A stretch of DNA of 64,000 bases, taken from positions 2,108,001-2,172,000 of the forward strand of contig CAVYPC010000002.1 in assembly GCA_963770315.1 (NCBI GenBank), in the 5' to 3' direction. The stretch is from VRUE01 sp963770315. Lineage in GTDB: Bacteria; Actinomycetota; Thermoleophilia; Solirubrobacterales; 70-9. Position numbers and translations under genes: made by a program. Positions 9,738-17,963 of this stretch are shown here, one piece after another; position 1 is the stretch's first letter; each line of letters starts with the position of its first letter. The notes under the pieces were generated by a model. That model had not been told where the DNA came from and ran no database searches. It saw only the letters and a list, made by a program, of their open reading frames with translations.

Positions 9738-11348
9738 TCAAGCCAGATTCGACTTGCGCGGGTAGACGACCTCGGGGTCCGTGAAGACGTTGACCAGGGT
9801 CGGCCGGCCGGACTCGAAGGCCCGCTCGAGCGCCGGTCGCAGCTGCGCGGGCTCGCTGACTCGGATCCCCTCGCAGCCCAGAGCTTCGACCATCTCCTCG
9901 TACGGCGTTTCGGGCCTCAGCTCGGCCGCGACCGAGTAGCCATAGAGGAATTTCATCGGGTGATGCTCGAGCGCCCAGATGCCGTTATTGCCCATCACCC
10001 CCACCACTGGCAGACCGTGACGCGCCAAAGTGTCGAACTCCATGCCCGCGAAGCCGAAGGCCCCGTCGCCGAGCAAAAGGCAGACCTGGCGGTCGGGATG
10101 AGCGAGCTTCGCGCCGATCGCCTGACCGGGCCCGGCACCGAGGCAGCCGAAGGGCCCTGGGTCCATCCAGCAGCCCGGTTCGTAGGTCTCGACGAAGCGG
10201 CCGGCGTAGGAGACGAAATCGCCGCCGTCGCCGACCACGATCGCATCGCGGTCGAGCACCTCCCCCAGCTCCTTGTAGACGCGGACCGGATGCAGTGGCG
10301 AGCGATCGTCGTTGAGCTCGGCCCCCTCGGCGGCGCGCTTCTCCGCCTCGACCCCCCGCAGCTGCTCGAGCCAGGCGCCGGTGCGCCCCCGCCCCTCGCC
10401 CACCGACTCGCGGATCGCCGCCAGCGTCGTGGCGACATCGCCGACCAGGTCGACCTCGGGCGCCCGGTTCGCGGTCAATGCGTTGGGAGCGACGTCGAGC
10501 CGGATCAGCTTGGTCTCCTCGCCGAAGCTGCCGCCGAAGCCGAGCCGGAAGTCGATCGGCACGCCCACCACGAGGGCCACGTCGGCCCCCTTCAGGCCAG
10601 CGCCGCGGGCACGGCTGAAGGCCAGCTCGTGGTCGGCGGCCAGGCATCCGCGACCCAGCCCGTTGAGGAAGACCGGGATCCCCAGAGCCTCGGCCAGTAT
10701 CCGCATCTCCTCCTCCCCATGGCCCCAGTAGAGGCCGCTGCCGGCCATGATCGCCGGCCGCTCGGCACCGTCCAGCAGCGCCGCCGCCTCTTCGACCCCG
10801 GCCGCCGGCTGCGGCGCAGAGGTCGTGGCCGCCGGGATCTCGACCTCAGCCTCGCTGAAGACGACGTCAAGCGGATAGTCGACGAAGGTCGGCCCGTAGG
10901 GCGCGCTGAACGCGAGGTCGAGCGCCGCCGCGGTCCGCGCCGCGATGCGGTCGGTCTCCTTCACCGTCTCCGCCGACTTGACCAGCGGCTCGACGAAGGG
11001 CAGATGGTCGATCTCCTGCAGCGAGCCCGAGCCCCAGCGCAGCTCCGGCGCCCGGCCGCCGAGCACGCAGACGGGTGAGCAGTTGGCCTGGGCGCCGGCG
11101 ATCGCGCTGAGGCCGTTGGTCACCCCCGGCCCGGCGGTCAGGGCCGCAACGCCGACCCGCCTGGTCGCCTTGGCGAAACCCTCGGCCGCGAAAGCAGCCG
11201 ACTGCTCATGCCGCACATCGACGATCTCGATCCCCTCGGCTTTACAGCCGTCATAGATAGAGAACAGATGCCCGCCGGAGAGCGTGAACAGATGGCTGAC
11301 CCCGCGCGACTTCAGCACTTTTGCGACAAGGCGTCCCCCGTGCTCCAT
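9738..11348 (-). CDS. Thiamine-diphosphate enzyme, acetolactate synthase-like
   Basis: 536 residues with the three-domain ThDP decarboxylase plan. The N-terminal pyrimidine domain has the cofactor-activating Glu in DVRHEQSAAFAAEG and the loop TAGPGVTNGLSAIAGA. The central domain (about 190-320) carries AIMAGSGLYWGH. The C-terminal domain has the metal/ThDP motif GDGAFGFAGMEF followed by GNNG. The family includes acetolactate synthase large subunit, oxalyl-CoA decarboxylase and 2-hydroxyacyl-CoA lyase. No ilvN or ilvC neighbour is present, so a stand-alone role is likely and the substrate is open. It ends in a charged PRKSNLA tail. Confidence 0.85.
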   Translation of the reverse strand: MEHGGRLVAKVLKSRGVSHLFTLSGGHLFSIYDGCKAEGIEIVDVRHEQSAAFAAEGFAKATRRVGVAALTAGPGVTNGLSAIAGAQANCSPVCVLGGRAPELRWGSGSLQEIDHLPFVEPLVKSAETVKETDRIAARTAAALDLAFSAPYGPTFVDYPLDVVFSEAEVEIPAATTSAPQPAAGVEEAAALLDGAERPAIMAGSGLYWGHGEEEMRILAEALGIPVFLNGLGRGCLAADHELAFSRARGAGLKGADVALVVGVPIDFRLGFGGSFGEETKLIRLDVAPNALTANRAPEVDLVGDVATTLAAIRESVGEGRGRTGAWLEQLRGVEAEKRAAEGAELNDDRSPLHPVRVYKELGEVLDRDAIVVGDGGDFVSYAGRFVETYEPGCWMDPGPFGCLGAGPGQAIGAKLAHPDRQVCLLLGDGAFGFAGMEFDTLARHGLPVVGVMGNNGIWALEHHPMKFLYGYSVAAELRPETPYEEMVEALGCEGIRVSEPAQLRPALERAFESGRPTLVNVFTDPEVVYPRKSNLA

Positions 11349-11380
11349 CGGCCGCGAGATTACCCGTGTAACCCGCTCAA

Positions 11381-11466
11381 TGCCCGGGGCGGGACTCGAA
11401 CCCGCAAGCCCCGTGAGGGGCAGCGCATTTTAAGTGCGCCGCTTTTGCCAGTTTCGCCACCCGGGC
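11381..11466 (-). tRNA. tRNA-Leu (UAA)
   Basis: 86 nt, class II with a long variable arm (CCCCTCACGGGG). The acceptor is GCCCGGG/CCCGGGC with discriminator A. The anticodon arm GCGCA-CTTAAAA-TGCGC gives UAA. T loop TTCGAGT. It decodes UUA, a rare codon at this G+C. Confidence 0.95.
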
Positions 11467-11593
11467 ACAGGCGATGGTATCCGCCTCGCTCGCCACGTCT
11501 AAAACCCAGATAAATCTTTGTACAGGCCGCAACTATCCCGTTGCTACGGTGTCCCTACTTACGAAGACAACGCCTTCCCTGGAGAGTGAAAGC

Positions 11594-13141
11594 TTGGAGG
11601 CATCAGCCCTAACCCACGCCAGTCAGCGCGGACTTCTGGCCCGCCGCTCGCCCCTGCTGAAGCTGCAGGGCGATGCGAAGCTGATCGCGATGGCCAGGAG
11701 CGGCAACGCGGGCGCCTTCGAGGCGATCGTCGACCGCTACCAGGCCCGCCTGCTGGGCTTCTGCCGCCAGATGCTGCACTCCACAGAGGATGCCGAGGAC
11801 GTGCTTCAGGAGGTCTTCGTCAACGCCTACCGGGCAATGCTCGCCGACGAGCGCGAGATCAACCTGCGCCCGTGGCTTTACCGGATCGCCCGCAACCGCT
11901 GCCTCAATCACCTTCGCAAACCGACTGCCGACGCCCAGGAATCGATGGATATGGTCCCGGTCGTCGAGGCCGCGACGACGGCCGAGAAGGTCAGCAACCG
12001 TGAGGAGTTCCGCCAGCTCCTCACCGACGTCAGCAAGCTCCCCGAGACGCAGCGCTCGGCTCTGCTGCTGCGCGAGATGGACGCGATGTCCTACGAGGAA
12101 ATCGCCGCCGCGATGGAGACCAGCGTGCCCTCGGTCAAGTCGCTGCTGGTGCGGGCGCGGATCTCCCTCGCCGAGGCGAGCCAGGCCCGCCAGCTCACCT
12201 GCGGCGAGGTCCGCTTGGAGCTGGCCGAGGCCTCGGAGGGACTGCGCAAGGTCTCCGGCCCGGTGCGCCGCCACGTGCGCGACTGCGAGGAATGCGCCGA
12301 CTTCCGCTCCCAGGTCCGCTCCAACGACAAGGTGATGGCCGCTCTGTTCCCGGCAGGCGCCCTGGTGGCCCTGAAGGGCTTCATCGTCTCCAAGCTCGGC
12401 CTCGGCGGGGCGTCCGGTGGCGCTTCGGCAGGCGCCACGGGGAGTGCCGGCGCTGCCGGAGCGAGCGCGACGGCAGCCGCGACCGCCACCGGGGCGGGCG
12501 CAGTTGGCAGCGTCAGCGCTGCGATCGGCGGCAGTAGCGCCGCCAGCGGGATCGGCGCGGTCGGCGGCGCGATCGGCGCCAAGGCCGTCGCCGGAGTCGT
12601 GACCGCAGCGGTGCTCACCGCGGGCGCGGTCGAGGTCAACCAGAAGGCCGACACGACGCCGGCCCCGAGGAGCAGCGCACCGGCCCAAATCGCCAAAGCC
12701 CCCCCGCTCTCGGTCGCACCGCGACACATCGTCGCCGCACAGCCGAAGCCGCAGCCGGTCGAGCAGGCGGCCGCGCCGGTCGCCCCCGAGCCTCCCGTCG
12801 AGGCGCCGACGGCGATCCCGGCCAACCCGGCTCCAACTACCGATCTGGAAGCCGCCGGACAGTCGGCCACGACCGAAGAGGAGGCGCAGGCGACCCTGCC
12901 CAGCGCCACCGCGGTCAACGTCGTCGCAGCGAAGCCGCCGGCGGCCGCAGGCGCGCCCACCGGCGGCGGCACCGTGGTCGTCACGGTCGGGGGCGCGACC
13001 CCGCCCCCGCCCGCCGAAGCCGCTCCTGCCCCCGCTCCTGCGCCGGTCGAAACCACCCCCCCGCCGGCCGAAGAAAGCCCGGCCCCGGCAGCCGAAGAAC
13101 CGCCGGCCGAATCTCCGCCCCCCGCACCGGCCGAAGGCTGA
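11594..13141 (+). CDS. ECF sigma factor fused to anti-sigma zinc finger, membrane segment and extracellular tail
   Basis: 515 residues from TTG 11594, chosen because GGAGAG sits at 11581-11586. Sigma region 2 (FEAIVDRYQARLLGFC, EDAEDVLQEVFVNAYR, RPWLYRIARNRCLNHLR) and region 4 (LPETQRSALLLREMDAMSYEEIAAAM, VKSLLVRARISL) fill about 25-200. Then comes a zf-HC2-like anti-sigma motif, LTCGEVRL...RHVRDCEECADF. A Gly/Ala/Ser-rich stretch ends in a possible membrane helix (AVAGVVTAAVLTAGAVEV), and the C-terminal 140 residues are Pro/Ala/Glu-rich and probably outside the membrane. Sigma, its inhibitor and a sensor tail in one chain suggest release by proteolysis. The helix prediction is from composition only. 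Confidence 0.88.
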   Translation: MEASALTHASQRGLLARRSPLLKLQGDAKLIAMARSGNAGAFEAIVDRYQARLLGFCRQMLHSTEDAEDVLQEVFVNAYRAMLADEREINLRPWLYRIARNRCLNHLRKPTADAQESMDMVPVVEAATTAEKVSNREEFRQLLTDVSKLPETQRSALLLREMDAMSYEEIAAAMETSVPSVKSLLVRARISLAEASQARQLTCGEVRLELAEASEGLRKVSGPVRRHVRDCEECADFRSQVRSNDKVMAALFPAGALVALKGFIVSKLGLGGASGGASAGATGSAGAAGASATAAATATGAGAVGSVSAAIGGSSAASGIGAVGGAIGAKAVAGVVTAAVLTAGAVEVNQKADTTPAPRSSAPAQIAKAPPLSVAPRHIVAAQPKPQPVEQAAAPVAPEPPVEAPTAIPANPAPTTDLEAAGQSATTEEEAQATLPSATAVNVVAAKPPAAAGAPTGGGTVVVTVGGATPPPPAEAAPAPAPAPVETTPPPAEESPAPAAEEPPAESPPPAPAEG

Positions 13142-13147
13142 ATCGTC

Positions 13148-13165
13148 GCCCGGCCCTAGCCGGGC
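13148..13165. terminator. Bidirectional hairpin terminator
   Basis: GCCCGGC-CCTA-GCCGGGC, a perfect 7-bp GC stem between the convergent stops at 13141 and 13184. No U tract follows. Confidence 0.6.
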
Positions 13166-13183
13166 CCAAGCCTTCCCTGCGAA

Positions 13184-14110
13184 CTAGCCGAGCCCGATCA
13201 CTTTGAGCCGGCGCATCAGGCACTTGGCCGCGAACGCGCGGGTGTCGGCGATCGAGAAGCCGAACAGCTCGTAGTCCTCGTCCTCGGGAGCCCAGGGCGG
13301 CGAGAGAACCCCCTCTGCGGCTGGCACCGACTCCTCCAGGGTGCGCTGGATCGCCGCTTTGTAGCGATCGTCCTCGTGCGCCTTCTCGCGCAGGAAGACC
13401 GAGCCGAAGGCGACGTGGCGGTGCTCGTCGCGGGCGACGTTCTGGAACCCCTCGACGAAGCCCGGCAGGGTCCCTTCGCGTTCGTTGAAGTCCATGATGA
13501 AGTGCTGACCGGTGAGCGCCAGCATCCCCTCGATCACCATGTGGTAGAGGGTCACCGCCTCGACCAGCGCCTCGGTGTCCTCGGGCTCGGCGGAGAGGCG
13601 GTCGGTGCGCTTCTTCAGCATCTCGTCGAAGAGCCGGGAGAAGTTGTCGTTGAGGTGCTCGGAGGTCTCCTCGAGCATCTGGGTAAGGCCCTCGGACTCG
13701 AGCACGCCCACCTCGCGGTAGAAGCGCTCGAAGAAGCGCACGTGGCGGGCCTCGTCGGCGATCTGCGTGCAGAGGAAGATTTTCTGGTCCTCGGTCGGGG
13801 CGGCGCGCATGATCGGCCCCAGCTCCTCGGCGACTTTCTGCTCGCCGATGAAGAAGGAGGAGAGCCCGTACATCCGCTGGAAGCGCTCTTCGGGGTCGAT
13901 CCGCTCCCGCCAGTCCTCGCGGTCGCGGCTGAAGTCGAGCTCCTGGGTCTGCCACTGCTGGCGCTCCCAGAGCATGTACAGCTCCTCGTAGGTGAGCAGC
14001 TTGATGTCGGCGGTGCGGTCGGCGGCCTCGTTCAAGGCCGGGTCGGCGGTCGCCTGGAAGTCGGCCCGCTCGGTCCGCGACTGGGTTCCGGTTGCCTCTC
14101 TGGCCTCCAT
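13184..14110 (-). CDS. R2-like ferritin-fold di-metal oxidase
   Basis: 308 residues with the four-helix metal-binding pattern of class I ribonucleotide reductase R2 and R2-like proteins. A first Glu lies in the FFIGEQKVAEELG helix, then DEARHVRFFERF (E-x-x-H), then MVIEGMLALTGQ, and a second E-x-x-H in VARDEHRHVAFG. No large subunit (R1) is nearby and the length is short for R2. It is therefore better read as an R2-like oxidase (R2lox or a related ferritin-like group) than as the working reductase subunit. A 76-bp gap separates it from the upstream UPF0173 gene. Confidence 0.8.
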   Translation of the reverse strand: MEAREATGTQSRTERADFQATADPALNEAADRTADIKLLTYEELYMLWERQQWQTQELDFSRDREDWRERIDPEERFQRMYGLSSFFIGEQKVAEELGPIMRAAPTEDQKIFLCTQIADEARHVRFFERFYREVGVLESEGLTQMLEETSEHLNDNFSRLFDEMLKKRTDRLSAEPEDTEALVEAVTLYHMVIEGMLALTGQHFIMDFNEREGTLPGFVEGFQNVARDEHRHVAFGSVFLREKAHEDDRYKAAIQRTLEESVPAAEGVLSPPWAPEDEDYELFGFSIADTRAFAAKCLMRRLKVIGLG

Positions 14111-14186
14111 CTTTCTCTCCCTCGACTCGACTGCGGCGGTCCGGTCGAGACTAGCAGGGATATTGGCCAGCCAGCCAGTTTTCCCG

Positions 14187-14900
14187 TTAGGCCGAGTGCG
14201 TCTCCCCGGGCTGCAGCAGGACCACCCGCGAGGAGGCCCTGGACTCGACCTCGGACTTGAAGGCGTCGCTATCGGTCTCGATCGCCGGGAAGGTGTCGTA
14301 GTGCATCGGGATCACGGTGCTCGCTCCGATCAGCTCGGCGGCGACGACCGCGTCGTGGCGATCCATCGTGTAGTGGCCGCCGATCGGCAGCAGGGCGACG
14401 TCGACCGGGTTGCGTTCAGCGATCAGCTTCATGTCGCCGAAGAGGCAGGTGTCGCCGGCGTGGTAGACGGTGACGCCGCCGATCGAGATCAGCAGCCCGG
14501 CCGCCGTCCCGGTGACCGTGCCCGGCGTCGGGCTGAATGGGGCCTCGGCGGAGCCCGCGATCGTGCTCGTGTGCCAGGCCGGCACCAGCTTGATCCAGCC
14601 CCACTCGAACTCGACCGTGCCGCCCAGGTTGGGGTCGGAGACCTTCTCGACCCCCTGCTCTTCGAGCCACGTGGCGATCTCGACGATCGCCACGCATTCC
14701 GCCCCGGTGCGGGTCGCGACGCCGACGGCGTCGGCCATGTGGTCGACGTGGCCGTGGCTGATCGCGATGTGAGTCGGTTGGACATCCTCCGCGGTCGCCA
14801 CCGCGGCGGGGTTGTTCGGCTTCAGGAACGGGTCGACCAGCACCGTCGCATCCCCCTCGCTCAGCTCGAAGCACGACTGGCCGTGAAACTTGATCTCCAT
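14187..14900 (-). CDS. UPF0173 metal-dependent hydrolase (metallo-beta-lactamase fold)
   Basis: 237 residues. MEIKFHGQSCFEL, then AISHGHVDHMADAVG (H-x-H-x-D-H metal motif), PAWHTST, VYHAGDTCLFGDMK and a late IPMHYDTFP His give the full UPF0173 signature, close to B. subtilis YtkL. The substrate is unknown. ATG 14900 is chosen because GGAAGGAGAG lies upstream and homologues start MEIK/MKI. It begins 2 bp after the TGA of the 114-residue gene upstream, so the two are co-transcribed. Confidence 0.9.
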   Translation of the reverse strand: MEIKFHGQSCFELSEGDATVLVDPFLKPNNPAAVATAEDVQPTHIAISHGHVDHMADAVGVATRTGAECVAIVEIATWLEEQGVEKVSDPNLGGTVEFEWGWIKLVPAWHTSTIAGSAEAPFSPTPGTVTGTAAGLLISIGGVTVYHAGDTCLFGDMKLIAERNPVDVALLPIGGHYTMDRHDAVVAAELIGASTVIPMHYDTFPAIETDSDAFKSEVESRASSRVVLLQPGETHSA

Positions 14901-14902
14901 CT

Positions 14903-15247
14903 TCAGCGCTCTCCTTCCGGGTCCGGGCCTTCGCCCTCGCCCATCTCTTCTTTCAGTGCCCAACCGACTGCGACTCCAACCATCATCCCCATCCTCGCCT
15001 CCTCGGCCAGCAGCGTCCGCACCGCGGCGATCCGCTCCTCGGGGTCGGGGACGGTGGCCGCCTTCAGCGACTCGCTCTCGTGCGACTCCCCGAACCAGCC
15101 GCCCTCGGCGAGGGCGGCGGCGAGGACGCGCTGCAGCTGCGGCGCCGCGCGGGCGACGATCGCCTCCGCCTCGGCGAAGCGATCCGCCTCGGCCAACCGC
15201 TCTATCGCGGCTTCGAGCCGCTCGGAATCGACGTCGCCGGGGGACAC
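14903..15247 (-). CDS. Unknown helical protein, 114 residues
   Basis: A mostly alpha-helical, acidic protein. Its N-terminal half reads like a single helical hairpin (LEAAIERLAEADRFAEAEAI), resembling a TPR-type unit. A Met-Gly segment (MGMMVGVAVGWALKEEMG) and an acidic end follow. I do not recognise the family. It lies 9 bp after the rhomboid-like gene and 2 bp before the UPF0173 gene, so the three form an operon. Confidence 0.7.
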   Translation of the reverse strand: MSPGDVDSERLEAAIERLAEADRFAEAEAIVARAAPQLQRVLAAALAEGGWFGESHESESLKAATVPDPEERIAAVRTLLAEEARMGMMVGVAVGWALKEEMGEGEGPDPEGER

Positions 15248-15256
15248 GGGCTCAGA

Positions 15257-16027
15257 CTATTCCGACGGGCGCAGGGCCGAGGCAGCGAGGCCGGCGAGGC
15301 CGCCGACCACGCCGCCGACCAGGCCGGCGAAGACATCGGCGGTCGACTCGAATATCGGCAGCGCCAGCAGGACCGCCGCCGCAACGGCAACCCCGATCCG
15401 GTCGTAGTCCTGGTCGATCGCGTGGTGCGCCTCGGCGCGTCGTATCGCGAACCATGCCGCGACCGCGCCCAAAGCCATCCCGTTGCCACCGGCGATGACG
15501 ACGATGTCCCCCTGGGCGCTGGCGATCCCGCTCGCCGCCAGCATCCCCAGCGAGCCGCAGGCGAGCAGCAGCACCGCGGTCGCACCGCTGCCGAGGCGGC
15601 GCTCGACCCCGACTCCGAAGATCGCCAGCCCGACGGCGACGACGAAGAGATAGCCGACGTCGACGTAGGCGAACGGGGCGGTGAAGAAACGCCACCACTG
15701 CCCCTGGAGCGGCACCGTGAGGCCGCCGAGGGCGATCAGCGAGGCGCCGCTCGCCTGCTCGACCAGGAGCAGCGCCGCGGAGCCCAGGATCGCGGCCATC
15801 GTCGCGTAGGGACGGTGCGGACCGCCGCCACCGCGAGAGGGCAGCTTGATGCGAAAGAGGCGGCTGGCGGGACTGCGCCGCGGCTTCGGCTCGAACCCGT
15901 CGCCGCGTCGCTCGAGCTTCGGCGCCCGCTTGCGCAGCCTCGCTCCGCAATAGGGGCACTCGGTTACGTAGGGACTGACCTCGGAGCCGCAGTTCTTGCA
16001 GATGACGCTGAGCTCAGTCTCGCTCAT
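15257..16027 (-). CDS. Zinc-ribbon rhomboid-like pseudoprotease
   Basis: 256 residues from ATG 16027. A cytoplasmic zinc ribbon (CKNCGSEV...TECPYCG) and a basic linker precede a six-helix rhomboid fold. The L1 loop GQWWRFFTAPFAYVDVGYL and the VERRLGS turn match rhomboids. The nucleophile motif GxSGxxxG is GGNGMALG, with Asn in place of Ser. The last helix (FAGLVGGVVGGL) lacks the catalytic His. It should therefore be inactive as a protease, like iRhoms or derlins, and may bind membrane substrates. First gene of a three-gene operon. Confidence 0.82.
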   Translation of the reverse strand: MSETELSVICKNCGSEVSPYVTECPYCGARLRKRAPKLERRGDGFEPKPRRSPASRLFRIKLPSRGGGGPHRPYATMAAILGSAALLLVEQASGASLIALGGLTVPLQGQWWRFFTAPFAYVDVGYLFVVAVGLAIFGVGVERRLGSGATAVLLLACGSLGMLAASGIASAQGDIVVIAGGNGMALGAVAAWFAIRRAEAHHAIDQDYDRIGVAVAAAVLLALPIFESTADVFAGLVGGVVGGLAGLAASALRPSE

Positions 16028-16118
16028 GATCAATCGAGGATAACCCCCCTTCGCCGGTGCTCGACACGCGCCGCCGATGACATACTGCGGTAACACCGTC
16101 TTCAAGGAGGAATCGAGC

Positions 16119-17039
16119 GTGGAGTTGAAGAGCCTGACCGAGCAGAAATCGCTTCTGGCCGAGCTGGCGCCTGGCAAACGGACCCGCCTGCACCGCCTGC
16201 TGTTCGAGTTCGGACCAGGCAACGGCACCCTGATGCTGCTGCCGATCGACCAGGGGATCGAGCACGGGCCGCGGGACTTCTTCCCCAACCCCGCCTCCAA
16301 GGATCCGGACTACCAGTTCCGGCTCGCCGCCGAGGCCGGCTACTCGGCCCTCGCCTGCCAGATCGGCATGGCGAGCAAGTACTACCCCGACTACGCCGGC
16401 CAGGTGCCGCTGATCCTCAAGGTCAACGGCAAGACCGACATCCCCTCCTCCGCCAAGGCCTTCTCGAGCTGCAACGCCAGCGTCGAGGACGCGGTGCGGC
16501 TCGGCGCCGACGCGGTCGGCTACACGCTCTACGTCGGCTCGCCGCGCCAGGACGAGGATCTCGCCCAGCTGCGCGGAGTGCGCGAGGACTGCGACCGTTA
16601 CGGGATGCCGCTGATCGTCTGGTCCTACCCGCGCGGCGAAGCGGTCGAAGCCAAGGGCGGCCCCAACTCCTTCTACGCGATCGACTACGCGGCGCGGCTG
16701 GCGATGGAGATGGGCGCCGACGTGGTCAAGCTCAACATGCCGAAGATCGACCCCGAGAAGGACAAGGACGCACAGCCCCCCTACAACGAGATGGAAGTCG
16801 ATCAGGCCGAGGCGATCCGGCATTGCGTCGAGTCGGCTGGACGGGCCCTCGTGGTCCTCTCGGGCGGCTCCAAGGTCGACGACGACGTGGTGCTCAACCA
16901 CTGCCGCGAGATCATGCAGGCGGGCGGCAGCGGCGTGATCTTCGGCCGCAACGTCTGGCAGCGCGAGTGGAACGAGGCGCTGGAGATCATCGCCCAGATC
17001 AAGGAGACGCTGCTCAGCAACGTCAGACGCACCCCGTAG
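16119..17039 (+). CDS. fbaB: Class I fructose-bisphosphate aldolase (FbaB/DhnA type)
   Basis: 306 residues from GTG 16119, with AAGGAGG at 16104-16110. It has the archaeal-type class I aldolase landmarks: LMLLPIDQGIEHGP at the first beta strand, VPLILKVNGKTD, LGADAVGYTLYVGS, PLIVWSYPRGEA, a Schiff-base region ADVVKLNMPK, and the phosphate-binding VVLSGGSKVDDD and GVIFGRNVWQR. It cleaves or forms fructose 1,6-bisphosphate in glycolysis or gluconeogenesis without a metal. It is divergent from the rhomboid-like operon, and the 91-bp gap between them contains a CATACT -10-like box at 16080. Confidence 0.92.
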   Translation: MELKSLTEQKSLLAELAPGKRTRLHRLLFEFGPGNGTLMLLPIDQGIEHGPRDFFPNPASKDPDYQFRLAAEAGYSALACQIGMASKYYPDYAGQVPLILKVNGKTDIPSSAKAFSSCNASVEDAVRLGADAVGYTLYVGSPRQDEDLAQLRGVREDCDRYGMPLIVWSYPRGEAVEAKGGPNSFYAIDYAARLAMEMGADVVKLNMPKIDPEKDKDAQPPYNEMEVDQAEAIRHCVESAGRALVVLSGGSKVDDDVVLNHCREIMQAGGSGVIFGRNVWQREWNEALEIIAQIKETLLSNVRRTP

Positions 17040-17083
17040 GCGTGGAGGGGGGAGAGAACCTCCCTCGCCAGCCTTTAGAGGGG

Positions 17084-17584
17084 ATGAACCGAGGGTCGAT
17101 TGGCAGTGCCGTCCTGTTGGCGGCAGTCGCGCTCGTGGTGCTGCGGCCGTGGGAGCGGGAGCCGGGAGCGGGCCCCGCCGAAGCCACGGTCCCGGTGACG
17201 CGGGTCGTCGATGGCGACACGATCGAAGTGCGGCTCGACGGACGAGCCGAGGACGTGCGGCTGATCGGCATCGACACCCCGGAGACGGTCAAGCCGGACA
17301 CCCCCGTGCAGTGCTTCGGTCCGCGCGCCTCTCACTTCACCAAGCGGCTCCTGACCGGAAGCCGGGTGCGGCTGGTCTTCGGCGTAGAGCGGCGCGACGT
17401 CTACGGCCGGCTGCTCGCCTATGTCTATCTGGGTCGCCGTTTCGTCAACCCGATCCTGGTCCGCCGGGGCCTCGCCCGATCGCTGACGATCCCGCCGAAC
17501 GACCGCTTTGCGCCCCGCTTCCGCCACCTCGAGCTCGCCGCCGCGCGCAGCGGCCGGGGCCTATGGGGCGCCTGCGTGCCGTGA
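17084..17584 (+). CDS. Secreted thermonuclease-family nuclease
   Basis: 166 residues. A hydrophobic segment (SIGSAVLLAAVALVVL) after MNRG is a signal peptide or anchor. The SNase domain follows: VTRVVDGDTIEVRL, DVRLIGIDTPETV (Asp and Glu for calcium), then RLVFGVERRDVYGRLLAYVYL with the catalytic Arg region, and ARSGRGLWGACVP. It cleaves DNA or RNA outside the cytoplasmic membrane. GAGGGG directly precedes ATG 17084, 44 bp after the aldolase stop, so read-through is possible. Confidence 0.9.
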   Translation: MNRGSIGSAVLLAAVALVVLRPWEREPGAGPAEATVPVTRVVDGDTIEVRLDGRAEDVRLIGIDTPETVKPDTPVQCFGPRASHFTKRLLTGSRVRLVFGVERRDVYGRLLAYVYLGRRFVNPILVRRGLARSLTIPPNDRFAPRFRHLELAAARSGRGLWGACVP

Positions 17585-17662
17585 GGATCGTCACCCCCGT
17601 GCCCTGCAAGCGCTCGTGCGGCTTTGCTACGGTCCGCCGCGCGGTCCCCCGGACCCACCTCT

Positions 17663-17902
17663 ATGAGAATGCGCCAGAGCATCAACCAGTTCGAGGTCGC
17701 CTTCGAGCAGGAGACGACCTTGGAGCGCCGCCGCCGCGAGCAGCTGCGCCGCCGCGCCGCCAACCGCTCGCGGGAGCGTCGCATGACCCGCAACGAGCAG
17801 CACGGCAAAGTGCGCTTCAGCGTGCTGGCTGTCTGCCTGACCGCAACGGTCGTCGTCGTCGTCGTCTCGATGTTCGAGGCTCTCTCCTTCCTGATGGCCT
17901 AG
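17663..17902 (+). CDS. Small basic single-span membrane protein
   Basis: 79 residues from ATG 17663. A cytoplasmic, heavily basic N-terminal half (ERRRREQLRRRAANRSRERR) is followed by one membrane helix (VLAVCLTATVVVVVVSMFEA) and a short tail. The type II orientation and size are like small division-associated proteins, but there is no coiled coil after the helix as in FtsL/FtsB. I do not recognise a family. Confidence 0.65.
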   Translation: MRMRQSINQFEVAFEQETTLERRRREQLRRRAANRSRERRMTRNEQHGKVRFSVLAVCLTATVVVVVVSMFEALSFLMA

Positions 17903-17963
17903 GCGCCGTCCGATCCTCGTGACTCAGCGAACCCCTGCCCAGGTTGAATAGACTCGCGCGCCG

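Noticed and set aside
9283..9741. 152-codon minus frame in the convergent gap
   Set aside because: Mixed composition, no motif, and it overlaps the phosphatase 3' end.
9729..11078. 449-codon plus-strand frame opposite the ThDP enzyme
   Set aside because: Shadow frame, since the ThDP motifs on the minus strand are clear.
11518..11550. Promoter for the ECF gene (TTGTAC ... TGCTAC)
   Set aside because: Hexamers are weak and the spacing is flexible. Not supported enough to list.
17041..17083. Terminator after the aldolase gene
   Set aside because: GGAGG...CCTCC gives only a weak 5-bp stem and overlaps the ribosome-binding region of the next gene.
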